Positions 16,488-24,657 of a DNA stretch of 37,907 bases are shown here, piece after piece. A program made the translations under genes and the position numbers. Within the stretch, counting starts at the first letter, position 1; every line of letters starts with the position of its first letter. This DNA is from an uncultured Anaerolineae bacterium (GTDB lineage Bacteria; Chloroflexota; Anaerolineae; Anaerolineales; Villigracilaceae): positions 1 through 37,907 of the forward strand of contig CAKZJX010000035.1 of the NCBI GenBank assembly GCA_937120535.1, given 5' to 3'. The notes beneath the pieces were generated by a model. That model was given only the letters and a program-made list of their open reading frames with translations. It was not told the DNA's origin and did not search any database.

Positions 16488-17465
16488 ATGTTGACCTATC
16501 GCCTTACTGCTTCTGGTCTACACGCCTATACAGTCCCGGGCGCATCGAGTTTGGACGAGTTTACCCGTCTTTTGCCTGCGGGGTTTTATACCACGTTTCG
16601 CACCTATGACGAGCGCCGACGTGTGCTTGGGTTGTGTGGACACCTGGATCGTCTGTATGTGCCGGCCCAGAAGTATGGGATTATCCCAGCGGTTGAGGAA
16701 AATCGGCTGCGCTTTCTTCTAGCGCAGGCTCTGGCCGATCTACAGGGTGAAGCGCGGGTGCGTCTGGTGCTCACCCGACAAGGTGAGATATATCTGGCCA
16801 TGGAGCCGTTGAAGCCCTTGCCGGCAGAGGTGTATCAACACGGGGTCAAGGTGATCACGTTGCCGTTGCACCGTCGGCGACCGAGTGAGAAGGCGACGGA
16901 TTTTATTGTTCTGAGCCAGCAAGCTCGCCAAGCGGTGCAACAGGCAGGGGCGTTTGAGGGGATGATGGTTTGGCGCGATCGTATCCTGGAGGGACTAACC
17001 AGCAACTTTTTTTATGTGGATCAAGGGCGGCTGGGCACGGTGCGACGCGGGGTGTTGCCGGGGATGACACGGCGGATAGTGTTGCGCTTGGCAAGGCGGG
17101 CCGGCTTGGAGGTGATTTGGCAAGCGTTGTCGGTTGTGGAAGGAGATCGAGAGATGGCGATGGAGGCGCAGGACAGTGCGCGAGATTTTCGTGTAGCCGT
17201 CGAGACCGGCGCGCCGAACCGGCCGAACCGCTCGCAAAAATTTCGTGTAGCCAGGACAACCAACCCCAAATCCAAAACAAACAACAAAACCAACATATCC
17301 GAAGCATTCCTCACCAGCAGCTCACGCGGCATAGTGCCGATCGTACAGATAGATGATTGGAAAGTAGGAGATGGGAAAGTAGGGCCGATCACGCGCTATT
17401 TGCAGCAGGCCTATGAGACGTATGTGATGGAAAAGGCAGAGGAGATCGTAAGAAGGAGAGGTTGA
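16488..17465 (+). CDS. Class IV PLP aminotransferase, branched-chain aminotransferase-like, with insertion
   Basis: A 325-residue fold-type IV enzyme. The PLP Lys lies in RRRPSEKATDFI (about residue 135), followed by LEGLTSNFFYV, GVLPGMTRRIVL and SEAFLTSSSRGIVPIVQID. The next step for the neighbouring operon is transamination of the oxo acids to Val, Leu and Ile, so a role as branched-chain aminotransferase fits; aminodeoxychorismate lyase or D-amino acid transaminase are alternatives. Residues about 230-269 (nt 17175-17294) are an in-frame, low-complexity insertion with two copies of TTTCGTGTAGCC; without it the length (about 285) is normal. ATG 16488 was chosen for its family-like N-terminus; the ribosome binding site (GGAG, 13 bases away) is poor. 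Confidence 0.8.
   Translation: MLTYRLTASGLHAYTVPGASSLDEFTRLLPAGFYTTFRTYDERRRVLGLCGHLDRLYVPAQKYGIIPAVEENRLRFLLAQALADLQGEARVRLVLTRQGEIYLAMEPLKPLPAEVYQHGVKVITLPLHRRRPSEKATDFIVLSQQARQAVQQAGAFEGMMVWRDRILEGLTSNFFYVDQGRLGTVRRGVLPGMTRRIVLRLARRAGLEVIWQALSVVEGDREMAMEAQDSARDFRVAVETGAPNRPNRSQKFRVARTTNPKSKTNNKTNISEAFLTSSSRGIVPIVQIDDWKVGDGKVGPITRYLQQAYETYVMEKAEEIVRRRG
17175..17294 (+). repeat. In-frame repeat-like insertion in the aminotransferase gene
   Basis: 120 bases encoding a segment unlike the family, with FRVAVETGAPNRPNRSQ and TTNPKSKTNNKTN. Two direct copies of TTTCGTGTAGCC (at about 17187 and 17241) bracket GC-rich sequence. Base composition changes to A/C-rich at the 3' end. The length is a multiple of three, so the frame survives. 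Confidence 0.6.
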
Positions 17466-17502
17466 GAGCGAGAGAGTGGAGAGGAGGCAATTCGTCTAAT
17501 TC

Positions 17503-18513
17503 CTATCGGTCTTCATGCCGATCTGTTTTGTGTTCAAAAATCTCATGATACCTGCGGTCAAGTTCATCGTCCGAAAGGTGGGCGTAACGCTGAGTGACTT
17601 GGATGCTAGCATGTCGCGCAAGAGCTTGGGCTAACTTGAGATTGCCGCTGGCGCGCAGCACGGTGGTGACGAAATAATGACGGAAAGAGTGGGGTGTGAT
17701 ACTGCGAGCGGCTTCCTCGCCCAGAGCCTGTCGGGCACGCTCATTCACGATATTACGCCCCGTGGCTGTCGTGATCGGCTTGACTTTCCTGCCGGCGCCT
17801 CTGTCGTGACGGGCGAAGAGAGGCAGAGAGGAAAGGGGACGTCCCGAAGAGCCGTCCAGCGCAGCGCGGGCGGAGAGGTAGTCCTTGAGAGCTTGCAGAC
17901 TACGGGTCGAGAAGCGAACGACGGCCTGCTTGTCGCCTTTGCCGATGATAATCGCCCGATGTTCCTGCCAATCTATATCGCCACGGCGCAGACTACAGGC
18001 CTCGTGGACTCGCAGGCCAGTATCGGCTAGAGTCAGGAGAAAAGCGCGATCCCTTAATGCGCGTAATCGTTCGATCGGGTTGTCAGACAAATTATTCGTG
18101 AAATTATTCACAAATTTGAGTAGTCGTTCGATATCTTCCCGAGGGAATTGGGGCATGCGTTGACCAGTCCGACGGCTGCGCCGGCGGATGAGTTGCTCGA
18201 GGCGCGAAAGATTGATTTCGCTTAGTTGCTCAGCCGCTAGGTACTGGTAGAAACCTTTGACAGCTTGTGTATAGAGATGTTCGGTGGCGGAGGAGAAAAC
18301 GTTGAGGTAAGAGAGCAACCAGATAATGCCGTTTTCATTCAACGCTGAGACGGGGGACTCTGGCTCCAATTGGTATTCTCGCAATACGCGCAGGAAAGCA
18401 GCCATGGCGTTAGCATAGGTGCGGGCGGTGTTTCCGCTGCGGGCGGCGCGGACGGCCTCCAGGTAGCCCTGAGCGGCTTCGGCGATGGTTTTGCCAGTTT
18501 CGGGGGTTTTCAT
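17503..18513 (-). CDS. Tyrosine recombinase (XerC/D- or integrase-like)
   Basis: A 336-residue site-specific recombinase. The N-terminal SAM-like core-binding domain covers about 8-100; the catalytic domain shows R168 (TGLRVHEA), Lys in GKGDK (about 191-195), H275/R278 (HSFRH), H301 (ARHASI) and the nucleophile Y310 (TQRYAHL). All six are present, so it should be active. No second integrase, excisionase or att duplication is visible nearby, so it is an orphan, possibly a dimer-resolution enzyme or a remnant of an island. ATG 18513 follows AAGGAAG. It converges with the aminotransferase gene and has its own consensus promoter. Confidence 0.9.
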   Translation of the reverse strand: MKTPETGKTIAEAAQGYLEAVRAARSGNTARTYANAMAAFLRVLREYQLEPESPVSALNENGIIWLLSYLNVFSSATEHLYTQAVKGFYQYLAAEQLSEINLSRLEQLIRRRSRRTGQRMPQFPREDIERLLKFVNNFTNNLSDNPIERLRALRDRAFLLTLADTGLRVHEACSLRRGDIDWQEHRAIIIGKGDKQAVVRFSTRSLQALKDYLSARAALDGSSGRPLSSLPLFARHDRGAGRKVKPITTATGRNIVNERARQALGEEAARSITPHSFRHYFVTTVLRASGNLKLAQALARHASIQVTQRYAHLSDDELDRRYHEIFEHKTDRHEDR

Positions 18514-18532
18514 ATGGGCTTCCTTATGTTTG

Positions 18533-18550
18533 TGATAAGGTTACTTATCA
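18533..18550. promoter_or_regulatory. Palindromic operator-like site upstream of the recombinase
   Basis: TGATAAG, four-base centre GTTA, CTTATCA: a perfect 7-bp palindrome between the transcription start and the recombinase ATG. It could be a repressor operator, or the recombinase's own binding site, since Xer-type sites are short palindromes with a central spacer (usually 6-8 bp). Confidence 0.5.
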
Positions 18551-18561
18551 AAAACATTTTT

Positions 18562-18590
18562 ATTATACGACCGAAACCGCCGTCTGTCAA
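18562..18590 (-). promoter_or_regulatory. Perfect consensus sigma70 promoter of the recombinase
   Basis: Minus strand TTGACA (18590-18585), exactly 17 bases, TATAAT (18567-18562). The palindrome at 18533-18550 would lie at about +5 to +22. Confidence 0.85.
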
Positions 18591-18696
18591 TCTCCCTCTG
18601 AGGTGTGTTTCGGTGCCCTGATTGGCACAAGCGCCATCAACGAATTGTGACGACGAATAAACAAATGTCCATCCTCCCTCGACCGCTGACCGACCA

Positions 18697-19476
18697 TTAG
18701 ACACTGATCCGCCCCACCTCTTCCCTGATCAACCCCAACAACCGCCTTCGCAACGCCAAAAACTCAGGCGACGTCTCCATCTCCACTGTGCGCGGGCGCG
18801 GCAACGGTACAACAACCTCAGCCTTGATCGTCCCCGGCCGCGCAGTCATCACATACACCCGATCCGAGAGCAGCAACGCCTCCTCGATATCGTGCGTCAC
18901 AAACAACACCGTCGTGCGATGGGTCTCCCAAACCTGGAGCAAGAGTTCCTGCATCAAACGGCGCGTCTGGGCATCCAAGGCGCCAAACGGCTCATCCATC
19001 AACAACACCTGAGGACGATACACCAACGCCCGAGCGATCGCCACTCGCTGACGCATTCCCCCCGAAAGTTGATTAGGATACGCCCGCTCAAACCCTTGCA
19101 GCCCCACCAGCGCAATATACTCCTCCACCAACGCCTTCTGCTCCGTCGGCCCCAGGGACGACTTCTGCAACGCAAAGCGGATGTTCTCCTCCACGTTCAA
19201 CCACGGATACAGCGTATACGTCTGAAACACCATCCCCCGCTTTGCGCTCGGGCCGCGCACCGCCTCCCCCTCAAAAAGCAACTCCCCGGCTGAAGGCTCG
19301 TCCAACCCTGCCGCCATCAACAAAAACGTAGACTTGCCACACCCCGACGGCCCGATGATCGAGACAAACTCATTCTCCCCCACAGCCAAGTTCAGATCGC
19401 GGATCGCCACCAAGGGGCGCCTCTCCCCCACCCCATACACCTTCCAGACATGAATCGCTCGCAAGACCTCCCTCAC
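18697..19476 (-). CDS. ABC importer ATPase, SsuB/TauB type
   Basis: A 259-residue nucleotide-binding subunit: Walker A GPSGCGKST (42-50), Q-loop Q85, signature LSGGMRQR (137-144), Walker B VLLMDEPFGALDA (157-169) and H-loop VTHD. Sequence style is that of the nitrate/sulfonate/taurine family. The GTG start at 19476 overlaps the permease stop (GTGA), so the two are translationally coupled. It is the third gene of a binding protein-permease-ATPase operon. Confidence 0.93.
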   Translation of the reverse strand: MREVLRAIHVWKVYGVGERRPLVAIRDLNLAVGENEFVSIIGPSGCGKSTFLLMAAGLDEPSAGELLFEGEAVRGPSAKRGMVFQTYTLYPWLNVEENIRFALQKSSLGPTEQKALVEEYIALVGLQGFERAYPNQLSGGMRQRVAIARALVYRPQVLLMDEPFGALDAQTRRLMQELLLQVWETHRTTVLFVTHDIEEALLLSDRVYVMTARPGTIKAEVVVPLPRPRTVEMETSPEFLALRRRLLGLIREEVGRISV

Positions 19477-20303
19477 GCCTGGTTCCTCCCTTCCATCCAG
19501 CGGAACAGCGCCCGATACGCAAACTTAAAAAGATAATCCGTGACCAACCCCAACAGACCGATCACCAAAATCCCCAGCAAAATCGTATCCGTTTGCAAAA
19601 AACGCTGGGCACGCATAATCCGATACCCCAACCCCACATTGGCCGCCACCAGCTCGGCCACCACCAAATACGTCCAGGCCCAGCCCAGCGTGATGCGCAG
19701 CGTATCCCAGATCCCCGGCATAGCGGCCGGCAACACCACCTTGCGCAACACCTCCCACTTGCTCAGGCCGAACGTGTAACTGACCTGGATCATCTCATAC
19801 GGCACCGTCTTGACGTTATCCATCACCATCAACACCTGCTGAAAGAACGTGCCGATGAATAGGATAACAAACTTCTGCCCATCATCCACCCCGGCCCACA
19901 GAATCGTGAGCGGCACAAACGCCACCGCCGGCATATACCGAACGAAATCAATAAACGGCTCAAACAACCCCTCAAAAAACCGGAAATTGCCCATCAAAAT
20001 CCCGATCGGCAGCGCAATCGCCGTCGAAATCAACCATCCGACCGTGATGCGATACACACTAGCGCGCACATCCATCCACAACGTTCCATCCCCCAATTGG
20101 CGCAAAAACTCCTGCCACACCGCGGCCGGCGACGGCAAAAAGATCGGCCCCACCCATCTCAACGCCGTCACCAACCACCACCCCACAAAAAACACTGCAA
20201 TGAACCCTAGGCCGGCCATCCAATACATGATCGGCGAGATCTCGGCTCGCAAATCCAACCACCCGCGCCGGCGCTTACGCAAAGGAGGCAGAGAAACACT
20301 CAT
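19473..20303 (-). CDS. ABC importer permease, SsuC/TauC type
   Basis: A 276-residue integral membrane subunit with about six hydrophobic segments after a basic N-terminus. The coupling EAA loop is visible around 185-200 (WEVLRKVVLPAAMPGIWDTL), the usual place and form for the BPD_transp_1 family. ATG 20303 has a modest GGTGAAG. It overlaps the ATPase by four bases. Substrate is set by the binding protein. Confidence 0.92.
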   Translation of the reverse strand: MSVSLPPLRKRRRGWLDLRAEISPIMYWMAGLGFIAVFFVGWWLVTALRWVGPIFLPSPAAVWQEFLRQLGDGTLWMDVRASVYRITVGWLISTAIALPIGILMGNFRFFEGLFEPFIDFVRYMPAVAFVPLTILWAGVDDGQKFVILFIGTFFQQVLMVMDNVKTVPYEMIQVSYTFGLSKWEVLRKVVLPAAMPGIWDTLRITLGWAWTYLVVAELVAANVGLGYRIMRAQRFLQTDTILLGILVIGLLGLVTDYLFKFAYRALFRWMEGRNQA

Positions 20304-20430
20304 ACTTCACCCGCAATCCGATCCCAAACACTCCGCTCATCCAATGCTCTCCCCCTCCCTTCCGACGGCAGCATCCCCGCCGCAGCGGCCTTCCCACCAC
20401 GACGGGAATGCTGCACCAACTACTGACGCT

Positions 20431-21387
20431 CTACGGATAGACCGACACATCCACGATCTTCGTCAAATCGGGAATACCCTCGATCAAACCGATCGCAAGC
20501 GAAACTTCGGCTACATCCTTCAAGATCGCCGCAAACTCGCCCTGCAAGCCAGCCCGATTGTCCTCCAGCGTATAAAACTCCACACCGTCAAAAGCGGTCT
20601 TCAACTCCTCCGGCGTAGAGCCCACCGCCTTAGCGATGATCGCCTTCCCCTCCTCGGGATTGCTGTTATAGAAAGCCATCGCCTCATCCCACACCCGCAA
20701 CAACGCCGTCGCCACCTTGGGGTCCAGATTAGCGCGGATCACCAACACATCCGAGATCAACCCTGGTCGCTCGGCCGCCGTATAAAGCAAGCGCAGGTCC
20801 GGATTGTCCGCCAACGCCGCCGAGATATACGGCTCATACGTCACTGCGACATCCACTTGGCCGGCGATCAACGTCGCCCCGGCGTCGGCGGCCGGCATGA
20901 ACACTGGCGTAATATCGGCCAAACTCATCCCGTTTTGCGCCAGCGCATAATTCAATAACAAATCGCTGGTCGTGCCCTCCTCATACGCGATCTTCTTGCC
21001 CTTCAAATCGGCAATCGACGTGATTGCGCTCGGCGCAAGGATCGCATCTGCCTCATACGAAGCGTCCTCAAACAGAATAATCCGCAAATCCACGCCGGCG
21101 GCAAACAACTTAATTGCCGTATGCGTCGCCAAGTTCGCTGCGTCCATCTGGCCCGAAGCAAAAGCGGCGTTCACCTCCTTATCCTCGACAAAATCCACCA
21201 ACTCCGCCGTCAGGCCATACTTCTCGAAAATCCCCTTCTCCTTAGCGATCCACCACGGCCCATAACCGATCCAGGGCTGGGTGCCGATACGGACCACGGT
21301 CGGTTGCTCAGCCGCTGGTCCACAGGCGGCCAACACTAAGGCAGCCGCCATCAACCACATCAACAAACGAGAGAGACGGACTATCAT
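20431..21387 (-). CDS. ABC importer substrate-binding lipoprotein, SsuA/NMT1 family
   Basis: A 318-residue periplasmic-type binding protein with a lipoprotein signal: hydrophobic run then LAAC with C22 as the lipidation site. The mature N-terminus VRIGTQPWIGYGPWWIAKEK is typical of the SsuA/TauA/ThiY group, and IADLKGKKIAYEEGTTSD follows. The ligand could be a sulfonate, nitrate, taurine or a pyrimidine; the sequence alone does not decide, and no sulfur or thiamine genes lie nearby. ATG 21387 was chosen because AAGGAG is seven bases upstream; the GTG at 21393 is too close to it. Confidence 0.9.
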   Translation of the reverse strand: MIVRLSRLLMWLMAAALVLAACGPAAEQPTVVRIGTQPWIGYGPWWIAKEKGIFEKYGLTAELVDFVEDKEVNAAFASGQMDAANLATHTAIKLFAAGVDLRIILFEDASYEADAILAPSAITSIADLKGKKIAYEEGTTSDLLLNYALAQNGMSLADITPVFMPAADAGATLIAGQVDVAVTYEPYISAALADNPDLRLLYTAAERPGLISDVLVIRANLDPKVATALLRVWDEAMAFYNSNPEEGKAIIAKAVGSTPEELKTAFDGVEFYTLEDNRAGLQGEFAAILKDVAEVSLAIGLIEGIPDLTKIVDVSVYP

Positions 21388-21644
21388 ATCCACACTCCTT
21401 ACAAGAAGATACCCTCACGACAGACGAACTGCCGAAACAGGGCTTAACCAACGGGCAAAACAGGCCGGCCAAACGCCTGCCCGAGCCAACTCCCACCTTC
21501 CGAGCGTCTTCGGACGGCCCATGGCTACTTCCTGGCGGTTCACCCTACCGAACAGCCGGCCGGCCCCGTCTCCAAGCCGCTTCCACGCCCGATCGCCTTC
21601 CAGCCGCCTCAGCGCAGCGATGCAGGGCCAAGGACATCTCCGCC
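21388..21644 (-). other. Leader region of the ABC operon, no known element
   Basis: 257 GC-rich bases between hisD and the binding-protein gene, with the Shine-Dalgarno AAGGAG at the 3' end. No TPP, cobalamin or SAM riboswitch core was found. A minus-strand open frame crosses the region but shows no recognisable protein. The promoter was not located with confidence. Confidence 0.5.
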
Positions 21645-22970
21645 CTATACGCGTCGATCGGCCGCTCGTGCGTGGGCCTCCAGGCCCTCCGAGCGGGCCA
21701 AAACCGCCGCCGGCCCAGAGAGCGCTCGGCCGGTCGTCTCGTCCAATGCCACCAAACTGATGATCTTCACAAAATCCCACACGTTCAACGGCGAAGCAAA
21801 GCGCGCCGTCCCACCGGTAGGCATCACATGGCTTGGGCCGGCGAGATAATCGCCCAACACCTCAAACGAATACTCGCCCAAAAACACCCCGCCGGCGGCC
21901 GTGATCTTGCGGCTCACCTCCCATGGATCGTGCACCGCCAAACACAAATGCTCTGGCGCATACACATTCGAAAGCTCGATCGCCTCCTCCAAATCGCGAG
22001 TGACCACCAACCCACTGCGGTGCTGTAGGGATTGCTCAAAAATCTCCTGCCGCGGCAACGTTTCCAACTGTCGGCCGATGGCGGCCTGCACCGCCTCGGC
22101 CAACGGGCGCGATGGCGTGAGCAAAATAGCCGAGGCCAACACGTCGTGCTCGGCCTGGGCCAACAGATCGGCGGCCACCCATTCTGGGCGAGCCGTATCG
22201 TCGGCGATGACCACTGTCTCAGTAGGGCCGGCCAGGCCGTCAATGCCCACAACGCCAAACACCTCACGCTTGGCCAACGTCACGAACAAATTACCCGGCC
22301 CGAAGATCTTATCCACCGGGCGAATGGAGGCCGTTCCATAAGCCAAAGCGCCGATGGCCTGAGCGCCGCCCATCGCATACACCTCATCCACGCCGACGAT
22401 AGCGGCTGCTGCCAGGATGATCGGCGCGATCTGTCCCGTCCCGCGCTGAGGCGGCACGGCCAAGGCGATCTCCCTCACTCCAGCCACCCGGGCCGGCGCC
22501 GCCGACATAATCACACTCGACGGCAAAGGCGCCGTCCCTCCCGGCACATACAATCCCACTCGTTCGATCGGTCGGATCAACTGCCCCAGCACCCCCCCCA
22601 TCTCCTGCGTCAACCAAGAAATCAAGGGCTGCTTCTTATAAAACGCCTCCACCCGTTGAGCAGCTTGCTCCAACGCAGCTTGCTCCTCGGCAGAGATCAT
22701 CCGACGAGCTGCGTCCAGCGTCTCCTGGGAGACGCGGAAATGCTCCGGAGCCTTGCCGTCCAGTTTCTCGGTCCAAAAGCGAAGCGCCTCATCGCCTCGG
22801 CGACGAATATCGGCCAAGATATGTTGGACCGCCTGCTGGGGCGTCAGGCGTTGACCGAAAGTAGCTTCGATTCGATCGAGCAGTGAGGCCGGCACCTCTG
22901 CATCGTCCCAGGGCCGGCGTTTCAGAATCGTCGTTCGAGCGATTTGTGAGTCGAGAATAGGGATCATCAT
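21645..22970 (-). CDS. hisD: Histidinol dehydrogenase
   Basis: A 441-residue zinc enzyme that performs the last two steps of histidine synthesis. Family motifs are complete: [52 protein letters not shown] with [15 protein letters not shown] (catalytic and metal His) and YAPEHL. It stands alone: no other his genes adjoin it. ATG 22970 is used; a second ATG at 22967 has a slightly better spacing from AAAGG. The terminator 26 bases upstream leaves no room for another promoter, so transcription must pass the attenuator. Confidence 0.95.
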   Translation of the reverse strand: MMIPILDSQIARTTILKRRPWDDAEVPASLLDRIEATFGQRLTPQQAVQHILADIRRRGDEALRFWTEKLDGKAPEHFRVSQETLDAARRMISAEEQAALEQAAQRVEAFYKKQPLISWLTQEMGGVLGQLIRPIERVGLYVPGGTAPLPSSVIMSAAPARVAGVREIALAVPPQRGTGQIAPIILAAAAIVGVDEVYAMGGAQAIGALAYGTASIRPVDKIFGPGNLFVTLAKREVFGVVGIDGLAGPTETVVIADDTARPEWVAADLLAQAEHDVLASAILLTPSRPLAEAVQAAIGRQLETLPRQEIFEQSLQHRSGLVVTRDLEEAIELSNVYAPEHLCLAVHDPWEVSRKITAAGGVFLGEYSFEVLGDYLAGPSHVMPTGGTARFASPLNVWDFVKIISLVALDETTGRALSGPAAVLARSEGLEAHARAADRRV

Positions 22971-22995
22971 TGCCTTTTCTGCAGCGTATAAAAAA

Positions 22996-23013
22996 CTCCC
23001 GCTACAGCGGGAG
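22996..23013 (-). terminator. Intrinsic terminator (attenuator) before hisD
   Basis: Minus strand CTCCCGC, loop TGTA, GCGGGAG, then TTTTTTATA. It lies 26 bases before the hisD start. It could also terminate readthrough from the LamG gene upstream. Confidence 0.88.
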
Positions 23014-23034
23014 CCAGATGAGTGAAAAAACTCT

Positions 23035-23103
23035 TTAGGACACGCCCAGGCCGCCTGCTGAGGCAGATCGAGTCAAACGATGAGAAAAATGCAGGTGGCC
23101 CAT
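23035..23103 (-). CDS. Probable histidine leader peptide before hisD (22 aa)
   Basis: ATG 23103 opens a 22-codon ORF ending at TAA 23037-23035, 21 bases before the terminator. It encodes three His in the first eight residues (H3, H5, H8 in [10 protein letters not shown]), far above the usual frequency. The codons sit exactly where a His-starvation sensor would be needed, overlapping the first arm of a three-segment switch. Ribosome binding is weak and the untranslated leader is very short (about 4-9 bases), so near-leaderless initiation is assumed. With only three His codons, not in a run, the sensing is less obvious than in enterobacterial his leaders; chance is not excluded. Confidence 0.55.
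   Translation of the reverse strand: MGHLHFSHRLTRSASAGGLGVS
23049..23100 (-). promoter_or_regulatory. Attenuator segments 1 and 2 of the hisD leader
   Basis: Segment 1, GGCCACCTGC (23100-23091), overlaps the first two His codons and pairs with segment 2, GCAGGCGGCC (23058-23049), with one mismatch. Segment 2 (extended, CAGCAGGCGGCC) can instead pair with the terminator region GGCTCCCGCTG, with one bulge and one mismatch. This is the 1:2 / 2:3 / 3:4 logic of a ribosome-controlled attenuator. Found by hand; not energy-tested. Confidence 0.55.
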
Positions 23104-23113
23104 GCTGGGCCAT

Positions 23114-23143
23114 ATTCTATTGTAAAGACACAAAGATTGTCAA
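23114..23143 (-). promoter_or_regulatory. Promoter of the hisD transcript
   Basis: Minus strand TTGACA (23143-23138), 18 bases, TAGAAT (23119-23114). The -35 box overlaps the stop codon of the LamG gene. An alternative pair, TTGCCT and TACAAT with 18 bases between, lies a few bases upstream. Confidence 0.65.
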
Positions 23144-24072
23144 GGCAAAACCGCACCCTGTGAAACCTGTAACCAATCTCCAATCGCTGGCTGCCAGGTG
23201 ACGCTGGCAAATGGCGAGACGGTGGTGTACACCGGGCCGGCCGGCTCACTCCCCCCGTAGCTACAGCTCCCATCACTTAGGCCGCTCGGCGAAGCATCCA
23301 GGATCGTCCCTCGGCAGGGACCCACCGGCCCTTCGTCGAAATGATATAGAGCCACCGTATTGCTATCGGGTTGAAAGGGCCGGCTAGGCCGGGTGAAATT
23401 CTTGGTGTAACGAATCACCTTAGAAATGCGCAACTCATCCAAATAGCCATTGTAAGAAGGATACTCTGGGCCGGCATCATGCTTTTCGGCGCCCAACACC
23501 AAGAAGGGGTCCGAATTCGGATACGACGTCGAGCGCTCGTTGCGATAACTGATATTTCCCGTCGGGCCAAAGCCAGAGCCATCCAGGCGGCCGTTCACAA
23601 AAATGCGCATCCGGCCGGTGGTGGCATTGCGGGTTACAGCGATATGATTCCACTTCCCATTGGCCACATTCGTAGAGCCGCAAATGGTTTGGCTGTTGCT
23701 GCCGCGAGCAACCCCAAAGGCAATGCGGCCGTTGGCAATAGAAATACCAAAGTCGCCATAGTCGCCCCCGCCGTAGACATCCCGATCCACGATAATATTT
23801 CCGTTGATCCAATTATCCCCACCGGGGACGCACGGCCCGCTCGAATTATCCGCCAGCCTAGCTTTCATCCAGAACTCGAGAGTAAAATTGCCCCCCACAT
23901 CGGCCGGCGCATGGGGATCGATGCGGATCTTAACCCGGTCAATATCGTTCACCCCATGACCATAAAATCGCAGAGAAAGATTGGGAGAAGAAGCTTGCGC
24001 CTGAACAATGGCTCCACCATCCCAGAGGACGAGAAACGACAAAACGATCAAGAAAAACAACAAAATTCGCAT
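23140..24072 (-). CDS. Secreted LamG/concanavalin-like domain protein
   Basis: A 310-residue exported protein. Residues 1-26 form a Sec signal (FLIVLSFLVLW, ending AQA), with no lipobox. The rest is a LamG-like jelly-roll: FTLEFWMKA (about 63-71), GKWNHIAVTRNATTGRMRIFVNG (about 137-159) and YNGYLDELRISKVIRY with ALYHFDEG. Such domains bind carbohydrates or serve as adhesion modules; no catalytic partner domain is fused. Cysteines at about C81, C130, C253 and C271 may form disulfides. ATG 24072 has AAGGAGG. The stop overlaps the hisD -35 element. Confidence 0.85.
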   Translation of the reverse strand: MRILLFFLIVLSFLVLWDGGAIVQAQASSPNLSLRFYGHGVNDIDRVKIRIDPHAPADVGGNFTLEFWMKARLADNSSGPCVPGGDNWINGNIIVDRDVYGGGDYGDFGISIANGRIAFGVARGSNSQTICGSTNVANGKWNHIAVTRNATTGRMRIFVNGRLDGSGFGPTGNISYRNERSTSYPNSDPFLVLGAEKHDAGPEYPSYNGYLDELRISKVIRYTKNFTRPSRPFQPDSNTVALYHFDEGPVGPCRGTILDASPSGLSDGSCSYGGSEPAGPVYTTVSPFASVTWQPAIGDWLQVSQGAVLP

Positions 24073-24149
24073 CGCTACCTCCTTCGGCCAAGAAACAATC
24101 CGATAACTGCTCTAGATTACCCCTCTTATAAAACATTTCTTGTCAGAAG

Positions 24150-24162
24150 GGAATAGTATTCC
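24150..24162. promoter_or_regulatory. Palindrome upstream of the LamG gene
   Basis: GGAATA-G-TATTCC, perfect 6-bp arms, about 80 bases before the LamG start. Two copies of CCGATAACT lie near 24099 and 24180. Operator-like, regulator unknown. Confidence 0.35.
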
Positions 24163-24191
24163 GGTACGGATTAACAAAACCGATAACTATG

Positions 24192-24571
24192 CTATTCCCT
24201 CCACCGAACCGGCTTCAGCAATGTTCGGTCCATCTCATGGATGCGCTCCGGCCCGAGGTGCTTCCAGTGCTCGATAGCGCTCGTCAAGTCGGCGCGTAGA
24301 GTCGCCAAGTCAATGCTGCAATACTCAATCGGGCCAGGAGGCGAGCCGCCTCATACACATACATCTTACATGCGCCGGCATAATTGCCGCGTTGAATATG
24401 CAAGTAAGTAACCGCCGCTTGCAACAAACCACGATACAGTTCCCGAATCGGGCGGAGATCCTCGTTCCATGCCGCTTCCAGCGCCTCATGCGCCTCAAAA
24501 TAATGACCTGCGTTGAATAAGCGCAGCCCTTCCCAAACCTTAGGATGCAAGGAAAGTCGCTCCTCAACCAT
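24192..24571 (-). pseudogene. DUF309 protein gene with a frameshift
   Basis: From ATG 24571 the frame encodes a DUF309 N-terminus: FNAGHYFEAHEALEAAWNED, then YRGLLQAAVTYLHIQRGNYAGA. The frame ends early at 24284 (95 aa). In the neighbouring frame the sense continues with EYCSIDLATLRADLTSAIEH and ends at TAG 24194-24192. The two parts are joined by one missing base near 24335, in CTCCTGGCCCGATTGAG. The restored product is about 126 aa, normal for DUF309. A recent mutation, programmed shift or sequencing error are all possible. Function of the family is unknown. Confidence 0.7.
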
Positions 24572-24596
24572 AGCGGCTCAACCTCATTAAAACTTC

Positions 24597-24625
24597 TTGT
24601 CAGTTTCTCCAATTCCGTCTATACT
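24597..24625 (+). promoter_or_regulatory. Promoter of the CBS-domain gene
   Basis: TTGTCA (24597-24602), exactly 17 bases, TATACT (24620-24625). Confidence 0.7.
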
Positions 24626-24657
24626 CTCACCATCTGCTATCTCCAAAGGAGGCTGAC

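Noticed and set aside
21388-21644. Riboswitch (TPP, cobalamin or SAM) before the ABC operon
   Set aside because: None of the conserved core motifs could be found; only GC-rich sequence is present.
23035-23113. Longer leader ORF for hisD starting at the ATG at 23113
   Set aside because: It begins directly at the -10 box and would not be transcribed, and it reads through the terminator without His enrichment.
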